DNA from: Candidatus Nitrotoga sp. SPKER
GTDB taxonomy: Bacteria > Pseudomonadota > Gammaproteobacteria > Burkholderiales > Gallionellaceae
NCBI GenBank assembly: GCA_003402285.1
Contig: QFXG01000026.1
Coordinates: forward strand, 89,681-153,680
Reading direction: 5' to 3'
DNA length: 64,000 nt
In this document: one piece after another, positions 21,042 to 29,740 of the stretch
Layout: each line of letters opens with the position of its first letter
Position numbering within the stretch: the first letter of the stretch is position 1
Translations under genes and position numbers: made by a program
The notes under the pieces: generated by a model
What the model saw: only the letters and a program-made list of their open reading frames with translations
What the model was told of the DNA's origin: nothing
Databases searched by the model: none

Positions 21042-21800
21042 TTATTGAAAGAGAGACATCCGCATAACAAGCATCCCCAAAAGCTCATAGCAAACGTAAT
21101 AACTTGCCTGCAACCCTCCCATTCCAGGCAAATAATCCGACGGCCATTGGAGGTCGCCATTTAAAATTCCGGTAGGGGCCGCAATCACTGGTAATCCAGC
21201 CGTAATGAATTCCGCTTTTGCCCGAGGCATATCGAAGCTGTGCGTAACGAGCACGACTTGCCGAATGTTCTCTTTTGCCAGCATCGCAGCAGAGAACGCC
21301 GCATTTTCACGCGTGTTTCTTGATTTATCTTCACTCCAGCGAACTTTAATTCCGAACTCGTTTTCCAGCGCTTCCCGCATCAACTTTGCTTCTGTTTCAC
21401 CACTCAGTACCGATCCACCGGCGACGAGCACCGGCAACCCGGTATTTTTCGCGACCCGCGCACCATAGCGCACGCGCTCGAGGGTCAGCCGCCCCAATGT
21501 ATCCCCGCCGTACTCCAGCGCATTGTTGCGAATTCCACCACCGAGAATCACGATCGCCTGGGCACGCTGCGCTTCTTTGAGGTCGAGCGGGGGCGATGTC
21601 TCGAGAAAATGCATCAGCTGATAAGAAACAAACGGGGTAGACAACGCAAGCAGATAGACCGTCGCAATAATTGCGATTGCTCTGCCCGTGCGCGGAAATC
21701 TACGTACCAAAAATAAGCCAGCGAGAATGACTAATAACAACCCTGTGGGAGGCAGAATAATTGTCTTGGCGATTGCCTTGAGCAGAAAAATATCAGGCAT
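21042..21800 (-). CDS. YdcF/ElyC family (DUF218) membrane protein
   Basis: A 252-aa protein with two N-terminal hydrophobic segments (GLLLVILAGLFLV; AIIATVYLLALSTPFV) and a periplasmic DUF218 domain. The domain pattern is clear: AIVILGGGIRN, TLERVRYGARVAKNTGLPVLVAGG, the acidic/arginine motif SRNTRENAAFSA, and VTHSFDMPRAKAEF. The family includes ElyC, linked to envelope and peptidoglycan integrity. It converges with cusA and stands 80 bp from the next - strand gene. Confidence 0.85.
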   Translation of the reverse strand: MPDIFLLKAIAKTIILPPTGLLLVILAGLFLVRRFPRTGRAIAIIATVYLLALSTPFVSYQLMHFLETSPPLDLKEAQRAQAIVILGGGIRNNALEYGGDTLGRLTLERVRYGARVAKNTGLPVLVAGGSVLSGETEAKLMREALENEFGIKVRWSEDKSRNTRENAAFSAAMLAKENIRQVVLVTHSFDMPRAKAEFITAGLPVIAAPTGILNGDLQWPSDYLPGMGGLQASYYVCYELLGMLVMRMSLFQ

Positions 21801-21880
21801 AGTTTATAGTGGTGTAATCGAGATAAATTGTAAGAATCAAAAAGCTGAAGATGCTGCTGAATAGCAAAAGTGAGGTCAAC

Positions 21881-22861
21881 TCATAAAGGCTCACACACAT
21901 AACAAATTTGCCACATCGCCAGTAAAGGAAGATTGATCTGTGTCACGCCCAATATTCGCAAGAAATTCTTGACATCCTCTGATCCTGCAATCAGTGTGCT
22001 GAACGCAGATAGCACAGGTTGCGGGTTCTCCTCCATGATTTGCACCTTCCGCAGGATCTTGTACCCAGCCTGTTGGCAGGCGTCTTCAAATGATCCCGGC
22101 GTAAAAAAGCGGATATGCGTCACATCCAGCAAACCCATCAACTCATAATCGAATCGATTCGAAAGTAGCCCGCCAATAATGGAACGGTGTCCCATATTTG
22201 GAATTTGAAATACACACTTTCCACGCTCGGATAACAATTCCTTCGCCAAAACCATGGCTTCCCACGGGTCGTACATGTGTTCAAGCACATCAGCAAATGA
22301 AATAATATCAAAACCGCCCGGATAGTCTGCCTTGAGTCTGCCGATTGCAGCATCAAAGGTACTTGAATAGACGCGGTCACAAACTTGTTCTGCATCCTTT
22401 GGGGCAAACGCATTCATTTCAACACCAACACAAACGGCACGGCTGTTTAGACCTTTCTTGACTGCCGCTATCAATTGCCCACGATTGCATCCTACGTCCA
22501 GATAGACCAATGGTGCCAACTCGACACATATTTTTCTGACGTCTTCAGGAACGAAATGTATCTGATAGGGCGCATCGCCAGACTCATGAAGTTGGAGCAT
22601 CTCGTAGGGACTGAGTTTCTTGTTCATAACAAAATAGCACTCGTATGCGGCAAGGCTCTCATTGTCCATTGAACCATCCATCCGGTAAACAGCCTGATCA
22701 AGCCATCTTACGAATATCAAGCTTGAGATAGATTTCCGTTGTTCTTTTAGACACCAGTCTGTCAGCCCCAATTTTGACTCGGTTATTTTTAATGCGCGAA
22801 TGCTTTTTGCGGACTCGAGCTTTAATTTCCTTGCATCAGAGCCTCGCCTGTCCTGTAACAT
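21881..22861 (-). CDS. Class I SAM-dependent methyltransferase
   Basis: A 326-aa protein whose middle holds a methyltransferase fold: SAM-binding LDVGCNRGQLI (~136-146), the acidic VGVEMN strand, and ISFADVLEHMYDPWEA. The C-terminal part, LLDVTHIRFFTPGSFEDACQQAGY, is typical of sugar- or lipid-linked methyltransferases in polysaccharide loci. The first ~60 residues are less conserved in look and a start near 22678 (MDGSMDNES) is possible. Nearby polysaccharide gene relics at 26.1-27.1 kb suggest it belonged to a surface-glycan locus; substrate unknown. Confidence 0.75.
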   Translation of the reverse strand: MLQDRRGSDARKLKLESAKSIRALKITESKLGLTDWCLKEQRKSISSLIFVRWLDQAVYRMDGSMDNESLAAYECYFVMNKKLSPYEMLQLHESGDAPYQIHFVPEDVRKICVELAPLVYLDVGCNRGQLIAAVKKGLNSRAVCVGVEMNAFAPKDAEQVCDRVYSSTFDAAIGRLKADYPGGFDIISFADVLEHMYDPWEAMVLAKELLSERGKCVFQIPNMGHRSIIGGLLSNRFDYELMGLLDVTHIRFFTPGSFEDACQQAGYKILRKVQIMEENPQPVLSAFSTLIAGSEDVKNFLRILGVTQINLPLLAMWQICYVCEPL

Positions 22862-23009
22862 GCATCTTTTTTTCCGGTTTACGGTACTTAACGCCGAATG
22901 AGTACAGCGTCGGCATAAGTCATGTTCACTACAGAATAAGTAATCGTTATTTATAGAGGTGTCAGGCAGCCAAACTGTCGCGGTGGTGTTTCAAAATAGA
23001 GGAAACTTA

Positions 23010-24541
23010 ATGTCAATACAAAAATTTAAACGAAACTCACTGACTCTTGCTTTTGCGGCGGCGATAGGCTCGATTGGTATTGCAGACACAACAAGCGCTG
23101 CTGTACACCTAAGTGACAATGGCCAAGGCCAGGTTCTGATTTACCCTTACTACACCACGCGCGCAGGACAGGACACCTATCTGTCAGTACTGAACACGAC
23201 TGCTTTGTCCAAGGCTCTAAAAGTTCGTTTCTATGAAGGCAAGAATGGCCGCGACGTGCTTAACTTTAACGTTTATCTCTCCCCTTATGACATCTGGACT
23301 GCTGCGGTTGTCAACACGGCTGACGGTGCAAAGCTTGTCACCGCCGACAAATCCTGCACCGCTCCTACGATCCCTGCTGGTGGTAAGGATTTCACGAACT
23401 TCGCCTATTCGGGTGCTGCGATTGAAGGTATTCGGCAAAGTGGCGGAGATGGCGAAACGACTTCGCTGGACCGTACCGTGAAGGCTATTTTGAGATTATC
23501 GAAATGGGCACGATCACGAATACCGCGATCAATGCGGCAATAACACACGCAAGTGGGGTGCCCGCTAATTGCGCAGTGGTTCAGGCCGCAACCATGGACA
23601 TGGGCCCTGCTAGCACATTGGTAGTGGGTGGCCAATCAGCCAGAGCCTTCAAGGCAACCGGTGGATTGTCAGGTACGGCCTCCCTGATAAACATTGCAGG
23701 CGGGACGGATTATGGCTATGCCCCAGTTGTGCTGGAGGGCTTCTTTCCACAAGCGGACGAGAATATTTGGTATCCTCCAGGCAGCATTTTCCCTAATCTT
23801 TCATTCGCAGATCTGACTAGCTTGGTGCCCTACAAGGGTAGTGTCGTTTCCAGCTCATGGAATAACGGGGAGGATGCTGTTGGCGCGCTGCTGATGCACG
23901 ACAATATTATCAACGAGTATGTTCTAGACACCACAACCCTATCTGATACCGACTGGGTGATAACGATGCCGACCAAACGATATGATGTTCCGGTGCATAA
24001 CCCATCAGTGGTGATGGGCATCACTCAGGTGACGGACAACACTTCCTTGTATAGTCCCTTTACCAGAAAGTTTTGGCTTGGTGGCGCGTGTGAGCGATTT
24101 CAATATCACTTCACCAATCGCGAAAATTATTCCATCTCCTTCTTGTCTTTTACAGGACAGCTCAGCGGAGAACTCCTGTGCTGGACGTCATCCGTTGTAG
24201 GTTTCTCCAAAACGCCGGGATTGGCCGTTAATAGTAGCTTGCTGGGATCGACCAACAAAACCGAGCTTGCTAGCTACTTAGAGAATGGTTGGCTGAAGAT
24301 GTCTTTTAACGAAACCGACATATCTGTCGACTATGACCAAACTGATGGTAATGGATTTAGGCATAGCTCGGCCACCCAATCACTAACGAGTGTCAATGGA
24401 GACACGTATTTCGGTTTGCCCACCGTTGGATTCATGGTTCAAGATTTTATTAACCAGAATGCGGCGCCCGGAGTTTTGGCAACATACGGTGGCAATTTCG
24501 ATCATAAATATACGGCCAGGATATCTCGACTCCCCCCGTGA
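23010..24541 (+). pseudogene. Exported repeat-family protein, copy 1, frameshifted
   Basis: This reads as one gene in two frames. The first frame begins at ATG 23010 after GAGGAAAC and has a signal peptide (LAFAAAIGSIGIADTTSAA). The correct frame is lost at 23475-23476, where copy 2 has CCC and this copy has CC (CGTACCGTGAAGG against CGTACCCGTGAAGG). The second frame continues the same protein to 24541. Restored length is ~510 aa. The family is not one I can name; the pattern AAVHLSDNGQGQVLIYPYY is its hallmark. It is probably secreted or cell-surface. A sequencing error cannot be excluded; programmed slippage is less likely because the run is only two Cs. Confidence 0.8.
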
Positions 24542-24587
24542 CCAATCTTCAAACATCTCGTATAAAAATATAGAGAGCCTAGAGACC

Positions 24588-26102
24588 ATGCATAAATTTA
24601 AAAGAAACTCACTTTTTCTTGCTTTAGTCACAGCGATAGGTTCGGCGGGTATTGCAGGTACAGCAAGTGCTGCAGTGCACCTAAGTGACAATGGTCAGGG
24701 TCAGGTTCTGATTTACCCTTACTACACCACGCGCGCCGGAAATGACACCTATCTATCCGTACTGAACTCGACTGCTTCATCCAAGGCCCTAAAAGTTCGT
24801 TTCTCCGAAGGCAAGAATGGCCGCGAAGTGCTTAGCTTTAACGTTTATCTATCCCCTTATGACATCTGGACTGCTGCGGTTGTCAACACGGCTGACGGTG
24901 CGAAGCTTGTTACCGCCGACAAGTCCTGCACTGCTCCTGCGCTTCCTGCGGGTGGAAAGAGTTTCGTAAATTTCGCCTATTCGGGTGCTGCGCTTGAAGG
25001 TATTCAGCCAAGTGGCGGAGATGGCGCAACGACTTTGCTGGACCGTACCCGTGAAGGCTATTTTGAGATTATCGAAATGGGCATGATCACGAACACCGCG
25101 ATCAACGCGGCAATAACGCACACAAGTGGGGTGCCCGCTAATTGCGCAGTGGTTCAGGCCGCAACCATGGACATGGGCCCTGCTAGTACATTGGTAGTGG
25201 GTGGCCAATCAGCCAGGGCCTTCAAGGCGACAGGTGGTTTATCAGGCACAGCCTCCCTGATAAACGTGGCAGGCGGTACGGATTACGGCTATGCTCCAGT
25301 TGTGCTGGAGGGTTTCTTTCCACAAGCGGTCGAGAATATTTGGAATCCTCCAGGCAGCATTTTCCCTGATCTTTCATTCGCAGATCTAACTAGCTTGGTG
25401 TTCTATAAGGGTAGTGTCGTTTCCAGCTCATGGAATAAAGGCAGCGATGCTGTTAGCGCACTGCTGATGCACGACAATATCATCAACGAGTTTGTTTTGG
25501 ACACCGCAACCTTGTCCGGCACCGACTGGGTGATAACGATGCCAACAAAACATTACAATGTTCCGGTGCATAACCCATCATTGACGGGGAGTGCCCCTCA
25601 ATTATTTAGTCCATTTACCAGCAAATTTTGGGGTATTGGTAATGTCTGGGGTGTTGGCACATGCGAAGTGGATTTCTCTTTAAAAAATTGGAACCGTGAA
25701 GGACGTCACGACTCACTTTTGGTTTTTATGGGTCCCCTCCCTGGTGAGTTCACATCGTTGTGCTGGGAAACGAACGTTGTAACGATCAACCACAGTCAGG
25801 TGCTGGGATCGGCCAACGAAGCCAATATTTCAGTTCCTTTCGAGCATGGCTGGGTACGTATGCCGTTTAACTCTGACAATATACCTGTCGTCAATGGCCA
25901 AACTGATGGTAATGGTGTTGTTCATAGCCAGGCTGCCCATTCATTAACGAGTGTTAATGGAGACACGTATTTCGGTTTGCCTACCGTTGGATTCATGGTT
26001 CAAGATTTTATTAATCAGAATGCCGCCCCCGGAGTTTTAGCAACATACGGTGGCAATTTCAATCATAAATATACGGCCAGGATATCTCGACTGCCCCTAT
26101 GA
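24588..26102 (+). CDS. Exported repeat-family protein, copy 2, intact
   Basis: A 504-aa paralogue of the gene just upstream (46 bp apart). It has a Sec signal peptide (residues 1-28, ending GTASAA), then AVHLSDNGQGQVLIYPYY. The two copies agree closely for the first ~320 residues and again over the last ~60 (SVNGDTYFGLPTVGFMVQDF), but the block between (copy 2 about 25577-25940) is largely unalike. No membrane segments beyond the signal, no sorting motif, no catalytic motif. Function unknown; a secreted or surface-exposed protein with a variable region fits. A longer in-frame start at 24390 would lie in copy 1 and is rejected. Confidence 0.8.
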   Translation: MHKFKRNSLFLALVTAIGSAGIAGTASAAVHLSDNGQGQVLIYPYYTTRAGNDTYLSVLNSTASSKALKVRFSEGKNGREVLSFNVYLSPYDIWTAAVVNTADGAKLVTADKSCTAPALPAGGKSFVNFAYSGAALEGIQPSGGDGATTLLDRTREGYFEIIEMGMITNTAINAAITHTSGVPANCAVVQAATMDMGPASTLVVGGQSARAFKATGGLSGTASLINVAGGTDYGYAPVVLEGFFPQAVENIWNPPGSIFPDLSFADLTSLVFYKGSVVSSSWNKGSDAVSALLMHDNIINEFVLDTATLSGTDWVITMPTKHYNVPVHNPSLTGSAPQLFSPFTSKFWGIGNVWGVGTCEVDFSLKNWNREGRHDSLLVFMGPLPGEFTSLCWETNVVTINHSQVLGSANEANISVPFEHGWVRMPFNSDNIPVVNGQTDGNGVVHSQAAHSLTSVNGDTYFGLPTVGFMVQDFINQNAAPGVLATYGGNFNHKYTARISRLPL

Positions 26103-26120
26103 TGTAGAGAGACTGCATAA

Positions 26121-26320
26121 GAAATTTCGATTCTGGCGCTTGCCAAAATAGTGATTGAGCTGACCGGCTCAAAGAGTAAATTGGTTTTGAAACCTTTGCC
26201 CCAGGATGATCCTAAGCAAAGACAACCCGACATCGACCTGGCAAAAAGCCAGCTGGATTGGTACCCAAGGGTTGGCCTGATCAATGGTTTGAAAAAATAA
26301 TCGCTTATTTCAAAATTTAA
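26121..26320 (+). pseudogene. Relic of a UDP-glucuronate decarboxylase C-terminus
   Basis: In one frame from 26121 the translation contains [27 protein letters not shown] and [12 protein letters not shown], the typical C-terminal end of UDP-glucuronate decarboxylases (nucleotide-sugar epimerase family). The frame then breaks at an A-run (26302-26307, six As where seven would give GLKKIIAYF). The ~250 N-terminal residues are absent. It is a leftover of a surface-polysaccharide locus, directly before a glycosyltransferase relic. Confidence 0.8.
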
Positions 26321-26345
26321 ATGTCCATTCAAAGGTGGCCACCAT

Positions 26346-27077
26346 ATGAAGGTTGCGATTATTACGCCGTACTACAAAGAGCCGGATGCAATCCTGCGGC
26401 GATGCATCCAAAGCGTTTTGGCGCAGACACATCAAGATACAAAGCATTACCTCATTTCTGACGGACACCCCAAGCCGGATGTCACTTCAGGCGTTAAAAA
26501 TCTGTTTTCTATCAATTTGCCGGTCGCCCATGGCGACTTTGGAAGTACGCCCAGAAGCGTGGGTGCCATCTGCGCCTTGAACGAAGGCGCAGATGTCATT
26601 TGTTTCCTGGATGCGGATAACTTGTACGAACCAAATCATGTAACGAGCTTGGTGAATGTTTATGAACAAGCGCAGGCGAAGGGGGAGGTGCTGGATGCCG
26701 TATTTTCTTACCGGTACATTTTTGTGCCTGGCCATGAGTATCTTCGCCTTGAAGATAGGGAAGATTTGCAGCATACCCATGTAGATACAAACTGTATGTC
26801 GTTTGCCCGGTCTGCAGCTTTTATGTGGCCCATGTGGGGCCTGATTCCAAGTGCTTGGATGTCAATAAATGACCGTGTGATATTTGACATGTTCAAGCTC
26901 AATCAACTCAAAAGTGCATAGACTGGACTGCACACGGTTTTGTACGAATCCAACTGGCGTGCCCACTACGTGCAGGCCGGGTTGCCGATTCCTACTCATG
27001 GTTTGCATGATGGCACGGTTAGAAACATAGTTAGTCCCTCAGCAGAGGAAGTATTCGCGCGACTGCGGGTGAAGTAG
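26346..27077 (+). pseudogene. Family 2 glycosyltransferase interrupted by an in-frame stop
   Basis: The first 191 codons form a GT-A glycosyltransferase: VAIITPYYKEPDAILRRCIQSVLAQT at the N-terminus and the DXD-type LDADNLYEPNH. A TAG at 26919-26921 stops it, yet the same frame continues for 51 sense codons (YESNWRAHYVQAGLPIPTHG and so on) to a TAG at 27075-27077. The continuation looks like the natural C-terminus, so the first TAG is most likely a nonsense mutation. With the adjacent epimerase relic it marks a dying glycan locus. Confidence 0.72.
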
Positions 27078-27135
27078 CTGCGCCCTGCACGGAGACCAGT
27101 TTGACGTAATGCGGTCAATTGAACTTTGTTAAAAC

Positions 27136-27150
27136 GGCGATGGGATTCAT
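27136..27150. other. Candidate left attachment site of the tRNA-Gly element
   Basis: GGCGATGGGATTC here resembles GGGCGATGGGAATCGAA in the 3' half of tRNA-Gly (34319 onward); nine bases (GCGATGGGA) are identical and in the same orientation. The match is short, so this is only a candidate left end. Confidence 0.3.
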
Positions 27151-27197
27151 ATTATGCCACCAAAGCCTTGCAATCATTGCATAAGTACAGTATAGCC

Positions 27198-27230
27198 TTT
27201 AAATATGCCCCCAATTATGCCCCCATTCAA
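27198..27230. repeat. Paired TGCCCCCA repeats, left end of element
   Basis: ATGCCCCCAATTATGCCCCC (27204-27223) holds two copies of a G/C-run octamer. The same paired design, TTGCCCCCAATACTGCCCCC, occurs at 34180-34199 near the integrase. A degenerate third copy (TTTAAATATGC...ATTATGCCC) is at 27582-27608. Such runs often serve as integrase arm-binding sites at element ends; that role is inferred. Confidence 0.55.
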
Positions 27231-27339
27231 TTTTTTAAAGAGGGAAGCCGTGTTTTTTCTGCCTGTTAAGACTATTTGAATTTCCTTTTTTATAGGGAAA
27301 AAATTCTCTGCGTGGGAAGGCAAGCGGTCTAAGGGATAG

Positions 27340-27405
27340 GAAGGCGCAGATATTTGATGTCCCCTGCCTCGAACCAGAGTCCTTCAGATTAACAGTCCAC
27401 TATGT
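27340..27405 (-). other. Possible degenerate tRNA-Asn-like fragment
   Basis: On the - strand the segment reads GGACTGTTAATCTGAAGG followed by ACTCTGGTTCGAGG, like the anticodon arm (GTT) and T-arm of tRNA-Asn. The stems contain mismatches, and no D-arm or acceptor stem is found. If real, it is a relic or a second attachment remnant. Confidence 0.25.
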
Positions 27406-27710
27406 TTTTCTATGCTGCCAAGGTTTAGAGAACAATTTTCAGTCCGAAAAAGCTAGTAAACATGTTCCATCCAGCACAATCTTTGCATTAGACGATGCTT
27501 TTGTGTACTTGAGTTTTAGTTTCAATGAAAATCACATTGAGCCGCCGAAGCCTCGCTACTTCTAAATCCCAACAATCCTATTTTAAATATGCACCTGATT
27601 ATGCCCTAGACGTAGCAGGCTTGAGCTTGGCTATCTCATTCAAAACTTATCAGTTTTGACAGGTTAGATACCAATACCGCCTCTACATTGCCTATATGCA
27701 AACAATCCCT

Positions 27711-27786
27711 TTACTATGACAAGCTACAACCGTTACAATAAAATACAACAAGATTTACAATAAAAGGCAACAAACTTTACAATAAA
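27711..27786. repeat. Four repeats at exact 22-bp spacing upstream of the wHTH-ATPase gene
   Basis: TTACAATAAA occurs at 27733, 27755 and 27777, and a weaker copy TTACTATGAC at 27711, each 22 bp apart (two turns of the helix). A conserved CAAC follows 3-7 bases after the first ones. The array ends 24 bp before the start codon of the gene at 27811, whose product begins with a winged-helix domain. It looks like an operator for cooperative binding by that protein, i.e. autoregulation; this is inference. Confidence 0.7.
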
Positions 27787-27810
27787 GCGGTTCTACCATA
27801 TAAACAAATA

Positions 27811-28860
27811 ATGAAACTTGCCACGACAAAGCGCGTTGAAATCATACGTAGATTCCTCCTTAACTCTATTAAGGCTGGCAATTCGCATTTCTTGCATGAT
27901 GCAATGGAAACCTTCCAGCTGACCCGGCAAGCCATTCACAGACACCTAGCGGCTCTAATCAAGATGGGTTGTTTAGTAGCCGAGGGCAATACTAAAGCCC
28001 GCAGATACATTCTCGGGCCCGTGAGGTTTCATAATGCAGGCTTTCTTCTAAATGGGCTAAAAGAAAGCGATGTTTATTATCGAGATTTCGGTTTCATATT
28101 TAATGATTTGCCTCGTGAGCTCGAGAGTATTTGTCATTATGGTTTTACTGAGATGCTGAATAATGCCATTGACCACTCCGGAGGCTCTATCGTTGGAGTG
28201 GAAGTCGAAAGAACCCGTGAGTTGATAACAATTAGAATTTATGATGATGGAGAGGGGATTTTTAATCATATTGCCCGCATCTTGAATCTTAGCGATCCAA
28301 GAGAATCACTACTCGAACTAAGCAAAGGAAAGTTAACGACTGATCCAGACAATCATAGCGGGCAAGGTATTTTCTTCACTTCACGCGTTTTTGATTATTT
28401 CCTTATCTATTCCGGAGATTTGATCTTTTCGCATAACGATGGCGATATAAATGATTATCTTTTGCATAATAAAAATGATCATATAGGTACTCATGTTTTG
28501 ATGCGCATTGCACTAAATAGCGATAAAGATATCAAGTCCGTGTTCGATGCCTTTTCAGGAAATGAGGACGAGAACTTCGCGTTTAATAAAACGGTAGTGC
28601 CTGTGAAGCTGGCACTATACGAAGGTGAGCGACTGGTATCAAGATCACAGGCCAAGCGCATACTAAACCGCGTTGAAAAATTTAAGACTGTATTGCTCGA
28701 TTTTCAGGGTGTAGATTTCATCGGTCAGGCTTTCGCTGATGAGGTATTCAGGGTTTTCACTCGAAACAATCCACATATAGAGCTTACCCCTATACACATA
28801 ACAAAGGATGTCGAGCAAACAATTCTAGCGGCTAAAAGTAGCACTGACTACCAGCGCTGA
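27811..28860 (+). CDS. wHTH - GHKL ATPase - STAS-like (DUF4325) fusion protein
   Basis: A 349-aa cytoplasmic protein of three parts. Residues ~5-70 form a winged helix (FQLTRQAIHRHLAALIKMGC). Residues ~100-235 form a GHKL/histidine-kinase-like ATPase with N-box EMLNNAIDHS (114-123), G1 DDGEGIF (145-151) and G2 HSGQGIFFTSRVFD (182-195). No phospho-acceptor domain is seen. Residues ~262-345 match the STAS-like DUF4325 pattern (VLLDFQGVDFIGQAFADEVF). The layout recalls an anti-sigma kinase and its STAS antagonist joined in one chain with a DNA-binding head, suggesting an ATP-switched transcription regulator. It sits alone on the + strand inside the integrative element. Function is not established. 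Confidence 0.82.
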   Translation: MKLATTKRVEIIRRFLLNSIKAGNSHFLHDAMETFQLTRQAIHRHLAALIKMGCLVAEGNTKARRYILGPVRFHNAGFLLNGLKESDVYYRDFGFIFNDLPRELESICHYGFTEMLNNAIDHSGGSIVGVEVERTRELITIRIYDDGEGIFNHIARILNLSDPRESLLELSKGKLTTDPDNHSGQGIFFTSRVFDYFLIYSGDLIFSHNDGDINDYLLHNKNDHIGTHVLMRIALNSDKDIKSVFDAFSGNEDENFAFNKTVVPVKLALYEGERLVSRSQAKRILNRVEKFKTVLLDFQGVDFIGQAFADEVFRVFTRNNPHIELTPIHITKDVEQTILAAKSSTDYQR

Positions 28861-28873
28861 AATATAACTTGCT

Positions 28874-29131
28874 TCATGGAGGCGTACTCCCAAGAGTCAC
28901 TCCTGCTTCAAGCAGAACAGGCAAAATTCGTTTCAACCCATCCCGTTGCACACTCAATAGCGCAGACATTTCGCGCAGCGTAGCGCTTACTCCGCCCCTG
29001 TATGCGTTTCGTGATGAGGTAGCCTTGCCCTCCGCTGTCCGTGCGCCTGTTGAATTAGTCCACGGTTGCCATTGCCGGGTTTTTGCCGATTGCTTCGCCC
29101 GTTGCTCGGGTGTCCATTGTCTCGCTGCCAT
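28874..29131 (-). CDS. Small conserved mobile-element protein, unknown function
   Basis: An 85-aa protein starting MAARQWTPEQRAKQSAKTRQ, with STGARTAEGKATSSRNAYRGG, a pattern I have seen in small proteins of betaproteobacterial prophages and islands. No enzyme motif. It overlaps the end of the upstream gene by 77 bp in another frame, which supports a shared transcript. A + strand frame over the same bases is a shadow. Confidence 0.6.
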   Translation of the reverse strand: MAARQWTPEQRAKQSAKTRQWQPWTNSTGARTAEGKATSSRNAYRGGVSATLREMSALLSVQRDGLKRILPVLLEAGVTLGSTPP

Positions 29132-29657
29132 TGTTTACCTCTAATAGTTCGTTTTGCGGATTAATAATTTTCTCCGCGTGCGAAGGGGTGGCCGGTGTGC
29201 CGTTATTCACTTGCTGGTTTCCGCTGCCTTGGTTGATGTTGGCTTGCTTTGCAAATACCACGGGCGGGTTCTTGATCGCGGCCAGTGTCTCCAGCGTCAT
29301 GCGGCATTGATTCTGCGCCTTCAATCCTAGGCGTAGATACATTTCGTACTGCTGCAAATATTCCTGATTAACCGCCCGCCGTGCCAAGTTCATAAAGATG
29401 GATTGCAGTGCGTGCGCCTGCCCCACCAGCATAGCCTCACAGTGCTGTAAATTCCCATCGTTAACATTTTTCATATGTGGACGTAACTCTTCCATTAGTG
29501 CTTGTACATCTTGCTCGCCAAATACTTTTGTATATTCTGCAACAACCGCCGCCGCATTAGCGCTAGGCATCAATGTCACCATTGCTATGTGTTCGGTTTT
29601 TCCTTTGTCGGTCTTTACAGGGACTTTCGCTTTTACCTTGGTTTTTTTAATTGTCAT
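29055..29657 (-). CDS. Mobile-element hypothetical protein
   Basis: A 200-aa protein with a Lys-rich N-terminus (IKKTKVKAKVPVKTDKGKTE), a helical middle (QALHSIFMNLARRAV-like, read QALQSIFMNLARRAVNQEYL), and a Gln/Asn-rich tail (NINQGSGNQQVNNG). It follows the order seen in phage-like islands, downstream of replication/regulation genes. No catalytic motif; function unknown. The region of TGCAGCTAGTGCA repeats lies immediately upstream and may hold its promoter. Confidence 0.65.
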   Translation of the reverse strand: MTIKKTKVKAKVPVKTDKGKTEHIAMVTLMPSANAAAVVAEYTKVFGEQDVQALMEELRPHMKNVNDGNLQHCEAMLVGQAHALQSIFMNLARRAVNQEYLQQYEMYLRLGLKAQNQCRMTLETLAAIKNPPVVFAKQANINQGSGNQQVNNGTPATPSHAEKIINPQNELLEVNNGSETMDTRATGEAIGKNPAMATVD

Positions 29658-29740
29658 ATTTCAACCTTTTTCAGTTTGGTTCGTACTGCAAACCATATAC
29701 CAACAAGATGCAAGGGATAGATGGTAATTCTATAGAGTAG

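Noticed and set aside
24390..24587. Upstream in-frame extension of exported protein copy 2
   Set aside because: It lies in the 3' end of copy 1 in another frame; the true start is the ATG at 24588 before the signal peptide.
27711..27786. CRISPR array interpretation of the 22-bp-spaced repeats
   Set aside because: Repeats are ~10 bp with ~12-bp gaps and no cas genes; far too short for CRISPR. No CRISPR array was found elsewhere in the window.
28869..29144. 91-codon + strand frame opposite the element genes
   Set aside because: Antisense to two better-supported overlapping - strand genes with phage-like protein patterns.
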